Part shown: in pieces, positions 1-6,742 of the stretch
Layout of the letters: each line of letters begins with the position of its first letter
Numbering within the stretch: position 1 is the first letter of the stretch
Assembly (NCBI GenBank): GCA_946479665.1
Contig: CAMLGO010000037.1
Location: forward strand, 1-7,626
Direction: 5' to 3'
DNA from: an uncultured Candidatus Saccharibacteria bacterium
Lineage (GTDB): Bacteria > Patescibacteria > Saccharimonadia > Saccharimonadales > UBA6022
Length of the DNA: 7,626 bases
The notes under the pieces: model-generated
Seen by the model: only the letters and a program-made list of their open reading frames with translations
What the model was told of the DNA's origin: nothing
The model's database searches: none
Program-made: the position numbers and the translations under genes

Positions 1-1
1 A

Positions 2-394
2 CTCGTAAAGGCAGCAGTTCAGAATCTTAACGTTCAAGAAGATCAGGCTCGTCAGTTCATTCTGAAGTTTGGTCTTGCACCAGACCGCCTTGAAGGTCAG
101 GTATTTCGCGCCATCGAAGGCGTGCTCGATAATTTCGCTGCCGAGCTAGTGAAATCTATTAAATTTTTCCAGACTCGCTATCCAAATACATCAGTAAGCG
201 GCATCTTCCTTTCGGGCTACGGTGCGGTAGTGCCAAAACTTGGCGATTACGTCAGTGCCAAGACTGGAATTCAGTCGCAAATTGCGAATCCATGGCAGAA
301 AGTACGCGTCCAGCAGTCCGATCAGCAACAGCTTGGAACGATTGCAACAGAGTTTGCGACAGTTGTCGGCTTAGCACAGCGAGGTAACAAGTAA
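2..394 (+). CDS. pilM: Type IV pilus assembly protein PilM, C-terminal part (5' truncated)
   Basis: The frame is open from base 2 to TAA at 392-394, giving the last 130 residues of a longer protein; the start lies outside the window. PilM is an actin/FtsA-like cytoplasmic ATP-binding protein that docks on the N-terminal tail of PilN and links the membrane alignment complex to the motor ATPases. The visible part has the family's late phosphate/adenosine-type segment, IFLSGYGAVVPKL, followed by a short helix and the ANPW motif that corresponds to the ANPF-type motif usual in PilM. The stop codon overlaps the start of the next gene by one base (TAATG), and that gene encodes a PilN-like protein, which is the standard pilM-pilN order. 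The call rests on these motifs and on context. An FtsA-like relative is the only serious alternative and is unlikely here. Confidence 0.88.
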   Translation, partial: LVKAAVQNLNVQEDQARQFILKFGLAPDRLEGQVFRAIEGVLDNFAAELVKSIKFFQTRYPNTSVSGIFLSGYGAVVPKLGDYVSAKTGIQSQIANPWQKVRVQQSDQQQLGTIATEFATVVGLAQRGNK

Positions 395-1143
395 TGATTG
401 AAATTAACCTTATACCTGATGTTAAACAGGAGCTTATCAAGGCGGAGCGCGTTCGAGCCGGTGTTATTTCGACGACAATTCTTGTCGGCATTATTTCAGT
501 AAGTGTCATTGTAGTTTTGGCAGTTCTTATTGGCGGGCAGGCGATTGCGGGCAACCTCGCTGACGATGCTATCAAAAAACAGAATACTGAGCTGCAGAGC
601 AAACCCGATCTCAATAATACGTTAACAATTCAAAACCAGCTTACTAAGCTGACGCAGATGCATGCTGACAAACCGATTGACTCTCGTTTGTTCGACCTGA
701 TGCTGGCTATTAATCCGGCAGCTCCAAATGACGCTGCGTTTTCAAATGTAAAACTCGATCCAGCAACTAATACGATCAATATTGAGGGTCAGGCATCTGG
801 TGGCTATGCAGCCGTAGAAGTACTAAAGAAGACAATTCTTGGTACAAAAATCACATATCTCGACAAAGCCGGCCAGGACACCGCAGAGAGCAACACTCCA
901 CGAGAGGCAATACTTGCAAATAGCGTTGATGTACGCGAAACGAGTTACGGTGAAGACGCTTCTGGCCAAAAAGTCCTACGATTTGTCATCTCATTCACTT
1001 ACCCAATAGAATTGTTCCAATCAGGTCTTCGTAACGTTGAAATCAAAGCGCCGAACAAACAAGAAAATGTTACCGATTCACGCAACCGTATCCCGCAGAG
1101 CCTATTTACAGATGCGGCTGCTGATGTGAAGGAGGGGAAGTAA
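394..1143 (+). CDS. pilN: Type IV pilus assembly protein PilN
   Basis: A 249-residue bitopic membrane protein. The N-terminus carries the PilN signature IEINLIP (residues 2-8), which in characterised systems is the peptide that inserts into PilM. A charged stretch and one hydrophobic segment (about residues 22-47) follow. The rest is an extracytoplasmic domain with a polar linker, likely coiled coil at about 55-90, and an alternating strand/helix region that fits the ferredoxin-like PilN fold. The protein is slightly longer than many PilN proteins because of a polar C-terminal tail after about residue 215. The ATG overlaps the pilM stop by one base, and a GAGG ribosome site lies at 381-384, nine bases upstream. 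It also overlaps pilO by one base, so pilM, pilN and pilO are probably translationally coupled. Predicted role: partner of PilO in the inner-membrane alignment subcomplex. Confidence 0.9.
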   Translation: MIEINLIPDVKQELIKAERVRAGVISTTILVGIISVSVIVVLAVLIGGQAIAGNLADDAIKKQNTELQSKPDLNNTLTIQNQLTKLTQMHADKPIDSRLFDLMLAINPAAPNDAAFSNVKLDPATNTINIEGQASGGYAAVEVLKKTILGTKITYLDKAGQDTAESNTPREAILANSVDVRETSYGEDASGQKVLRFVISFTYPIELFQSGLRNVEIKAPNKQENVTDSRNRIPQSLFTDAAADVKEGK

Positions 1144-1838
1144 TGGCTATAAAAGAAGTAGCAGTGCGAAAGCGCCAACAAATCGCAAAGGCTAACCGAA
1201 CTATGTTCTTGTGGGTCGCTGGCGTATCTGTTGTTGTTGGATTCGCCGCCGTCGGTTCAATCTTCCTGGTGCAGAAACTCGCTTTCAACCAAAAGGTCAT
1301 TAATGAGAAGAACAATACCGTCTCGATTCTTACTAAGAACAATGCAGCCGTCGCTGAGCTGGAAGACAATATTCGTCTGCTTGATACAAATGAGGGCCTC
1401 AATAGCGCTAAAGCAAAGCCAGACGATAAGGCACTACAGGTAGTGCTCGATGCGCTGCCTGCTGATGCCAACTCACTTGCCCTCGGATCCTCACTGCAAG
1501 GCAAGCTGATTGCCGGCATTGACGGATTGACGCTTGAATCACTCAATATTACCCCTGTGGCGGGTGTTGAAGTGACTACTGATACTGAGGTACAAGATGC
1601 AAGTGCGACAGCTGATGGGACGCAAGCAAATCAGATTGGCTTTACGCTTGCCGTATCTGGTGATGCAAATGCCCTCAAGACGCTGTTGAATCGATTCGAA
1701 CACTCAATTCGCGCTATTAATATTACAAATCTTACACTCGAACAAACAAGCGGTAAGCTTACGATGACGATTGAGGGCCATGCATTTTATGAGCCAGCTC
1801 GTGCAATTGAACTCAAAGATAAGGTGGTAAAGCCATGA
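1143..1838 (+). CDS. pilO: Type IV pilus assembly protein PilO-like
   Basis: A 231-residue protein with a short basic cytoplasmic tail (residues 1-19), one transmembrane segment (about 21-44), a likely coiled-coil linker (about 47-85) and a C-terminal globular part. The segment near residues 165-225 (a GFTLAVSGD-type strand, then a helix ending in NRFEH, then INITNLTLEQ and a final strand) resembles the ferredoxin-like half of PilO, where the typical pattern is a strand, a helix and two further strands. Identity is inferred from topology, this pattern and position directly after pilN; sequence conservation in PilO is weak. The ribosome site AAGGAGG at 1129-1135 is a full match and the strongest in the window, seven bases before the ATG. 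The TGA stop shows that TGA is read as stop here, since reading through it meets further TGAs at once. Confidence 0.83.
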   Translation: MAIKEVAVRKRQQIAKANRTMFLWVAGVSVVVGFAAVGSIFLVQKLAFNQKVINEKNNTVSILTKNNAAVAELEDNIRLLDTNEGLNSAKAKPDDKALQVVLDALPADANSLALGSSLQGKLIAGIDGLTLESLNITPVAGVEVTTDTEVQDASATADGTQANQIGFTLAVSGDANALKTLLNRFEHSIRAINITNLTLEQTSGKLTMTIEGHAFYEPARAIELKDKVVKP

Positions 1839-2071
1839 AAAAAACAGATATCGCAATGATTATCCTTATCGCTTCTATGAGCGTGCTGGTTGCGTACTTT
1901 GTCGCTGGAGCGTTGCCTGTATTTAAGTCAAATCAAGAGCCGGTCAAGGTAAAGACGGTTGATCCTATTTCGACCACTGTTGATCAACCTGATTCTAGTA
2001 TTTTTAATAAAGAGGCGATCAACCCAACAGTCGAAGTACTAATTGGTGGCGGCGCAAGTGCGCCTCAGTAA
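1835..2071 (+). CDS. Small single-pass membrane protein in the pilP position, function unknown
   Basis: A 78-residue protein that I do not recognise. It has a Lys-Lys N-terminus, one hydrophobic segment (about residues 6-27) and a polar tail outside the membrane rich in Pro, Thr, Ser and Val. The tail ends in a more ordered-looking stretch (FNKEAINPTVEVLIGG, residues 57-72) and a short Gly/Ala/Pro end. There is no cysteine, so it is not a lipoprotein and differs from the classical PilP lipoprotein, which is also about twice as long. The gene overlaps pilO by four bases (ATGA) and has an AAGGTGG ribosome site at 1821-1827, seven bases before the ATG, so it is a real, coupled gene. Its place between pilO and pilB suggests a small accessory subunit of the PilN/PilO complex or of the extracytoplasmic pilus pore; this is inference from position. 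Confidence 0.8.
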   Translation: MKKTDIAMIILIASMSVLVAYFVAGALPVFKSNQEPVKVKTVDPISTTVDQPDSSIFNKEAINPTVEVLIGGGASAPQ

Positions 2072-2089
2072 GATAGGTAGGAGTTAATA

Positions 2090-3853
2090 ATGGCACTGCT
2101 TACGAGTGACATCCAGGATAAGCTGATTGACCTGCTCGTTAGTGAAGGGCTGGTGCGTCAAGAGGTAATTGACGAAGCCAATGCCGAAGTGGCTCAGACA
2201 AATAAGCCACTTTTTAGCATTCTGGCCGAAAAGCATATCGTCGACGACGAGTTGCTGGCGCATGCCATCGCGCAGGTGTCGGGTGTGCCATATGTGAATC
2301 TCAGCAATAGTATTATTGATCAAAAGGTTCTGACTCTTTTGGCCGAAGATATTGCCGAACGATTTATGGCGGTGCCACTGGCTGAAGTGCAAAATCGCCT
2401 CGCGGTTGCGATGATCGACGCTAATAATGTCCAGGCTGTTGATTACCTTGCAAACCTTATTCAACGCCCGATTAAGGTGTTTATGGCATCTGAAGCTGGT
2501 GTTCGACACGTTCTCGATCAGTATCGCACCGATCTTTCTAGCGTTGATGCAGCCGCCGAAGCCTCGCAGGTCGAAGCAAATCAGGACTCTGCCAAGGATA
2601 TCAAAACACTTGTTCAGGATTCGCCGATTAGTCGTGCCCTCAGTACGATTCTGGAATATGCCGTGAAGTCACGTGCCAGCGATGTTCACATTGAGCCACT
2701 TGAGAAAACACTCAAGATCCGCTGTCGTGTCGACGGTGTGCTGCGTGAGATTATGCAGCTGCCAAAATCTATTGAGCCAGCACTCGTAAGCCGTATCAAG
2801 ATCTTGTCGAACCTTAAGATCGACGAACATCGCATTCCACAAGATGGTCAGTTTACCGTAGGTGTGGCCAATAAAGAGGTCGACCTTCGTATTGCTATCA
2901 GCCCAGTCGTATGGGGCGAGCAGGTGGTTATTCGTTTGCTCGATAAATCGGGTAATAGTTTTGATATTGAGCAGATGGGGTACGCTGGCCGTTCGCTACG
3001 AACGATCCGAAAGGGCATCCGCCGGCCAAACGGCATGGTACTTACTTCGGGGCCAACAGGTTCCGGTAAGTCGACGAGTCTCTATGCGCTTATTAAAGAA
3101 ATCAAAGACGATGCTGTGAATATTGTGACGCTCGAAGATCCTGTTGAATACAAGATGGACGGCGTCAATCAGATTCAGGTCAATGCCGACGTCGGACTCA
3201 CATTCGCAAGCGGCCTTCGCTCAATTCTGCGTCAGGACCCGGATGTGGTGATGGTAGGAGAGATCCGTGACTCTGAAACCGCCAACTTGGCTGTGCAGGC
3301 GGCCCTTACGGGACACTTGGTGTTCAGTACGCTCCACACCAACTCGGCAGCGGGTGTATTGCCGCGTCTCCTCGATATGGGAATTGAACCCTTCTTGATC
3401 GCCAGTACCGTGAACACAATTATTGGTCAGCGCCTTGTGCGCCGGGTGTCACCAAAACGGGAGTCATACCAGTCATCACCAATCGAAACACAGAACATTT
3501 TGGCGACAGTAGGGCATCTGCTGCCAAAGACGCAAGCCGATGTCTTGAAGGTTTCTGAAGATTTAGGATATAAAGACTTGCCTCTTGCAGGCCAAAGCGC
3601 TTATACTTTAGTCAAGGGTAGAGATACGCCGCAGACGCCACGGGGTTATTCTGGTCGAGCTGGTTTATATGAGGTCATGGATGTGAACGAATCTATCCAA
3701 GATCTTATCGTAAAGCGGGCTACCAGTGGAGAGATCCAACGCTTGGCAGTTGAGCAGGGTATGATTACCATGCGACAAGACGGCTATCTAAAAGCGCTGC
3801 AAGGTATCACGACAATTGAAGAAGTAAACCGCGTTGCGGCAGATATTGCATAA
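2090..3853 (+). CDS. pilB: Type IV pilus extension ATPase PilB (GspE/PilB family)
   Basis: A 587-residue secretion-type ATPase that powers pilin polymerisation through PilC at the inner membrane. Domains in order: an MshEN-like N-domain (about residues 1-150), a linker, the N2/PAS-like domain (about 170-300, with SRASDVHIEP and the DEHRIPQDGQF strand), and the RecA-like ATPase core. Visible core motifs are Walker A GPTGSGKST (321-329, Lys327), the Asp box region LEDPVEY, Walker B DPDVVMVGE (383-391, Glu391) and the His box GHLVFSTLHTN. The C-terminus keeps GYSGRAGLYEV. It is odd in that the four zinc-binding cysteines usual in this family are absent, being Ser454, Arg457, Asp512 and Gln515 by position; the protein has a single cysteine, Cys212. 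The N-domain also lacks the Arg/Gly pattern of c-di-GMP-binding MshEN. An AGGAG ribosome site at 2079-2083 lies six bases before the ATG. Confidence 0.95.
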   Translation: MALLTSDIQDKLIDLLVSEGLVRQEVIDEANAEVAQTNKPLFSILAEKHIVDDELLAHAIAQVSGVPYVNLSNSIIDQKVLTLLAEDIAERFMAVPLAEVQNRLAVAMIDANNVQAVDYLANLIQRPIKVFMASEAGVRHVLDQYRTDLSSVDAAAEASQVEANQDSAKDIKTLVQDSPISRALSTILEYAVKSRASDVHIEPLEKTLKIRCRVDGVLREIMQLPKSIEPALVSRIKILSNLKIDEHRIPQDGQFTVGVANKEVDLRIAISPVVWGEQVVIRLLDKSGNSFDIEQMGYAGRSLRTIRKGIRRPNGMVLTSGPTGSGKSTSLYALIKEIKDDAVNIVTLEDPVEYKMDGVNQIQVNADVGLTFASGLRSILRQDPDVVMVGEIRDSETANLAVQAALTGHLVFSTLHTNSAAGVLPRLLDMGIEPFLIASTVNTIIGQRLVRRVSPKRESYQSSPIETQNILATVGHLLPKTQADVLKVSEDLGYKDLPLAGQSAYTLVKGRDTPQTPRGYSGRAGLYEVMDVNESIQDLIVKRATSGEIQRLAVEQGMITMRQDGYLKALQGITTIEEVNRVAADIA

Positions 3854-3856
3854 AGA

Positions 3857-3863
3857 AGGGTGG
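3857..3863 (+). promoter_or_regulatory. Ribosome binding site that sets the pilT start
   Basis: AAGGGTG-type purine run immediately after the pilB stop, eight bases before the ATG at 3872. The in-frame GTG at 3860 lies inside this site and has only the pilB tail upstream, so the ATG is the better start. Confidence 0.6.
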
Positions 3864-3871
3864 ATGAAAAA

Positions 3872-4942
3872 ATGAATAATCAAGAACTACGAATCGAAGT
3901 GCTTCTCGAAGAAGTTGTTCGCAAGCGTGCGTCCGACCTTCACCTCCAGGTAGGGTTGCCTCCGATGCTTCGCGTGGACGGTTCGCTGCTTCCGGTCGCT
4001 GGTTTTAATCCGCTCGATGAACAGCAGGTCGAAGCACTTGTATTTGCTATTCTTGACCAAGACCAGCAGCAGATACTTATGAAGGACAAAGAGTTCGACT
4101 TTAGCTTTGCCTTTGGTACGCTTGGTCGTTTCCGTGTGAACGCCTTCCACGAGCGTGGTAACTTGGCGGCGGCGCTTCGTTTGATTCCAAATGAAATTAA
4201 GTCAGTTACTGAGCTTGGTATGCCACCGGTGGTTATGGGCTTTGCTGATTTTCCACGCGGCTTGGTGCTCGTGACTGGTCCAACTGGCTCAGGTAAGTCT
4301 ACGACCCTTGCTGCGTTACTTGATAAAATCAATACTGAACGCGCACACCATATTATTACCATCGAAGATCCAATCGAGTTTACGCATAAGTCAAAGAAGT
4401 CGGTCGTAGTCCAGCGTGAAGTTCACTACGATACGTATTCATTCTCAGCCGCACTGCGCTCAAGCTTGCGCCAAGATCCTGATGTCGTACTTATTGGTGA
4501 GATGCGTGACCTCGAGACGATTTCGGCAGCAATTACCATCGCCGAAACTGGCCACTTGGTCTTTGCGACACTGCACACCAACTCGGCTGCTCAGTCGATC
4601 GATCGTATGATCGACGTCTTCCCGCCGCACCAGCAGCCGCAGATTCGTGCACAGCTATCCAACATCTTGATGGCAATCTGTTCGCAGCGTTTGGTGCCAG
4701 CAATTGGCGGCGGTCGCGTCGTTGCGGCCGAAGTCTTGGTGGCTAATCCGGCAGTTCGTAACATTATCCGCGAAGGTAAGAGTCACCAGCTCGATGCCGT
4801 AATTCAAACTGGTGCCGATCAAGGAATGCAGACAATGGACCGCACCCTCGTGAGCTTAGTGCAGAGCGGTACGATTACCTATGATAATGCCCGTGAATAT
4901 GCCGTTGATTTGACTGAGTTTGAAAGGCTAATGAGAGGATAA
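3872..4942 (+). CDS. pilT: Type IV pilus retraction ATPase PilT
   Basis: A 356-residue hexameric ATPase that depolymerises pili and so drives twitching, surface retraction and often DNA uptake. The short N-domain includes RKRASDLHLQVGLPP and an LRVDG strand, typical of PilT and shorter than PilB's. The core carries Walker A GPTGSGKST (residues 136-144, Lys142), IEDPIEF, Walker B DPDVVLIGE (202-210, Glu210) and the His box GHLVFATLHTN. The diagnostic feature is AVRNIIRE at 294-301, matching the AIRNLIRE motif that is needed for retraction in characterised PilT and absent from PilB. The chosen ATG has a ribosome site at 3857-3863; a GTG four codons upstream is possible but lacks one. PilT lies 18 bases after pilB and three bases before pilC, so both motors and the platform should be made together. 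PilU is an alternative name but is less likely with a single copy. Confidence 0.95.
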   Translation: MNNQELRIEVLLEEVVRKRASDLHLQVGLPPMLRVDGSLLPVAGFNPLDEQQVEALVFAILDQDQQQILMKDKEFDFSFAFGTLGRFRVNAFHERGNLAAALRLIPNEIKSVTELGMPPVVMGFADFPRGLVLVTGPTGSGKSTTLAALLDKINTERAHHIITIEDPIEFTHKSKKSVVVQREVHYDTYSFSAALRSSLRQDPDVVLIGEMRDLETISAAITIAETGHLVFATLHTNSAAQSIDRMIDVFPPHQQPQIRAQLSNILMAICSQRLVPAIGGGRVVAAEVLVANPAVRNIIREGKSHQLDAVIQTGADQGMQTMDRTLVSLVQSGTITYDNAREYAVDLTEFERLMRG

Positions 4943-4945
4943 TCG

Positions 4946-6157
4946 GTGAAAAAGTTTAGCTATGAAGCGCGCGACAGTGCAACCGATAAAATCGTTAAGT
5001 CGATTGTTCAGGCTGATACCGAGAATTCAGCTGCCCGTCTTTTGATTGATCAGGGTTTTGTGCCAATCGACATCAAAGAAGCAGTTGAAGGGGGGAGTTT
5101 CCTCGGTAAGCTAAACGGCCGTATTACAACGAAAGACAAGATCGTGTTTACGCGCCAGTTAGCTACACTTATCGGTGCCGGCTTGCCACTATCTCAGAGT
5201 ATGCGCACGGTACTTGAGCAGACGGATAACAAAAAGCTCCAGGGCGTTATCCAAGAAATTATTGCTGATGTTGAGGGCGGCCGTCAGCTATCTGATGCAT
5301 TTGCGAAACATCCTGAGGTCTTCGACAAGGTGTTTATTGCGCTTGTGTCAGCCGGTGAAGCGTCGGGTACGCTCGATGAGGCCCTAAAGCGGGTTGCGGC
5401 TCAGCAGGAAAAAGATGCCGCCACAATGAGTAAGATTAAGGGTGCACTTACGTATCCGATCATCGTACTATTTGTTATTGCTGGCGTAATGGCCTTCATG
5501 CTCTTTACTGTGGTGCCGCAGGTTCAGAAACTGTATCACGACATGAAGAAGGAATTGCCGCCTTTGACTCAAATCATGGTTGGTGCAACCGAGGTAATCA
5601 AGAACTATTGGTGGATTATTCTCATCGTACTTGGTATTGGTATTTACTTCCTTTTACAGTATTTCAAGACGGATAGCGGTATTAAAGTAAAAGATACCTT
5701 CAAGCTGAACGCACCGCTATTTGGCAAGATGTTCCGCAAACTTTACATGGCACGGTTTACACGCACCGGGCAGACGCTGCTTGGAACAGGCGTGGCAATG
5801 CTCGATATGCTTAGAATTAGTAGTGAGTCGGTCAATAATACAATCATCTCCAAGAGTATTGATCGGGCCGCCGACAAGGTGAAGGGTGGTAAGGCACTGT
5901 CCGTCGCGCTGCAGCCGGAGGATTACATCATGTCCATGGTGCCGCAGATGATTAGAATCGGTGAGCAATCCGGTAAGATCGACGAAATGATGGGTAAGAC
6001 GGCCCAAGTGTATGAGGATGAGCTCGATGAAGAGATTCGTACAATCTCAACCGCAATCGAGCCAATCCTGATGGTGGTATTGGCGATCGTTGCCGGTGGT
6101 ATGGTGGGGGCGATCCTCCTACCGATTTACGGCTTGGTAAACGGCGTAAATACCTAG
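4946..6157 (+). CDS. pilC: Type IV pilus inner-membrane platform protein PilC (GspF family)
   Basis: A 403-residue polytopic protein on which PilB and PilT act to insert or remove pilins. The N-terminus (KKFSYEARDS, then a RLLIDQGFVPIDI strand) is the usual PilC/GspF opening. Two GspF repeats follow: one at about residues 67-190 with FTRQLATLIGAGLPLSQS and VSAGEASGTLDEAL, and one at about 270-395 with FTRTGQTLLGTGVAMLDML and IGEQSGKIDEMM. Three membrane segments are visible at about 172-192, 222-240 and 375-399. The length is normal for the family. The start is GTG, three bases after the pilT stop, supported by an AGAGG site at 4934-4938 with a seven-base gap and by the canonical N-terminus. 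It is the last gene before the noncoding gap, so it probably ends the operon's coding part, although no terminator follows it. Confidence 0.95.
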   Translation: MKKFSYEARDSATDKIVKSIVQADTENSAARLLIDQGFVPIDIKEAVEGGSFLGKLNGRITTKDKIVFTRQLATLIGAGLPLSQSMRTVLEQTDNKKLQGVIQEIIADVEGGRQLSDAFAKHPEVFDKVFIALVSAGEASGTLDEALKRVAAQQEKDAATMSKIKGALTYPIIVLFVIAGVMAFMLFTVVPQVQKLYHDMKKELPPLTQIMVGATEVIKNYWWIILIVLGIGIYFLLQYFKTDSGIKVKDTFKLNAPLFGKMFRKLYMARFTRTGQTLLGTGVAMLDMLRISSESVNNTIISKSIDRAADKVKGGKALSVALQPEDYIMSMVPQMIRIGEQSGKIDEMMGKTAQVYEDELDEEIRTISTAIEPILMVVLAIVAGGMVGAILLPIYGLVNGVNT

Positions 6158-6183
6158 ACAAAGAAAATAATATAACGTACTAT
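6155..6183 (+). promoter_or_regulatory. Candidate sigma-70-type promoter for the pilin gene
   Basis: TAGACA at 6155-6160 (five of six matches to TTGACA) and TACTAT at 6178-6183 (four of six, with the important T1, A2 and T6) are separated by exactly 17 bases of AT-rich sequence. The predicted transcript start near 6190 gives a leader of about 50 bases. The -35 element begins with the pilC stop codon. No terminator separates pilC from the pilin gene, so this would add pilin transcript to read-through from the operon, which fits the high demand for pilin. Prediction from sequence only. The rest of the 84-base gap holds the pilin ribosome site and a weak AACAA/TTGTT inverted repeat. Confidence 0.4.
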
Positions 6184-6241
6184 GAGCATAAGCGTCTTGG
6201 CGCAACAATAATTTTGTTCATAGAAAGGTGGAAAAGATTTT

Positions 6242-6739
6242 ATGAACGTACAAAAAAATGGTGAAAAAGGCTTTACGATCATCGAGGTTGTATTGGTACT
6301 TGCGATTGCAGGACTTATCTTCTTGATGGTATTTATCGCGCTTCCTGCACTGCAGCGTAGCCAGCGTGACAGCGCACGCAAGACTGAGGCGGGCACAGTT
6401 GCAAGTGCAGTAGGAACTTACCAAGGTAACAACCGAGGTTCTAACCCGACAACTGCCGCTCAAATTGGCGATATCGTTAATGGTAGGGGTGCAACACTTG
6501 ATAGTGGTGCAACAGTACAGTTGCGGGCTACTGCCTATACAGCGAACATCAATGTTACCGCAAATACGAGCGCAACTGTTAGCGCCGATAACGTAGCAGC
6601 ACCTGATGAAGTGTTGGTGTACCTTGGCTACAAGTGTGGCACAACTAACGGTTCACTTATCAAGGGTACGGCTCGTCAAGTAGCTGTAGCAGTGATACAG
6701 GAATCTGGTAACGGCCAAGTCTACTGCCAGGGCAGCTAG
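6242..6739 (+). CDS. pilA: Type IV pilin precursor (major-type pilin)
   Basis: A 165-residue class III-type prepilin. A ten-residue basic leader ends in Gly10, the prepilin peptidase cut is before Phe11, and Glu15 is the conserved Glu at mature position 5 (KG/FTIIEVV). The hydrophobic helix runs to about residue 34 and continues as the amphipathic ALQRSQRDSARKTEAGTV helix. The head is rich in Ala, Thr, Asn and Gly. Two cysteines, Cys132 and Cys162, enclose a 29-residue C-terminal loop that could form the disulfide-bounded D-region. The mature length would be about 155 residues. The AAAGGTGG site at 6224-6231 sits ten bases before the ATG and an in-frame TAG at 6221 rules out a longer start. 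As the only pilin in the window and with its own promoter candidate and terminator, it is probably the major subunit; a pseudopilin role cannot be excluded by sequence alone. Confidence 0.92.
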   Translation: MNVQKNGEKGFTIIEVVLVLAIAGLIFLMVFIALPALQRSQRDSARKTEAGTVASAVGTYQGNNRGSNPTTAAQIGDIVNGRGATLDSGATVQLRATAYTANINVTANTSATVSADNVAAPDEVLVYLGYKCGTTNGSLIKGTARQVAVAVIQESGNGQVYCQGS

Positions 6740-6742
6740 TCT

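Noticed and set aside
252..614. Open frame on the - strand across the pilM/pilN junction (120 codons)
   Set aside because: It lies fully opposite two well-supported genes, shows no family motif and has a low-complexity translation; it is a shadow frame.
1106..1546. Open frame on the - strand opposite pilO (146 codons)
   Set aside because: The Ser/Ala-rich translation mirrors the pilO codons and there is no recognisable domain or context for an antisense gene.
1836..1838. Possible recoding of TGA as glycine (as in Gracilibacteria)
   Set aside because: PilO ends at this TGA at a normal family length, and reading through would meet several more TGA codons while overlapping the next gene.
2084..2509. 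Open frame on the - strand opposite the pilB N-domain (141 codons)
   Set aside because: It is opposite conserved coding sequence of pilB and has no motif or own upstream signals.
3860..3874. Alternative GTG start for PilT, four codons upstream
   Set aside because: The GTG sits inside the only ribosome site and has none of its own; the ATG at 3872 has correct spacing.
3940..4362. Open frame on the - strand opposite pilT (140 codons)
   Set aside because: It is the reverse of the conserved PilT N-domain and Walker A region, so it is a by-product of codon choice.
3050..4580. Similar Walker A and Walker B sequence in pilB and pilT, looking like a DNA repeat
   Set aside because: The likeness is at protein-motif level between paralogous ATPases; the proteins differ widely elsewhere and the AIRNLIRE motif separates their roles.
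6204..6218. Inverted repeat AACAA/TTGTT upstream of the pilin gene
   Set aside because: Only five mostly A-T pairs with no T tract; too weak for a terminator and likely chance in an AT-rich leader.
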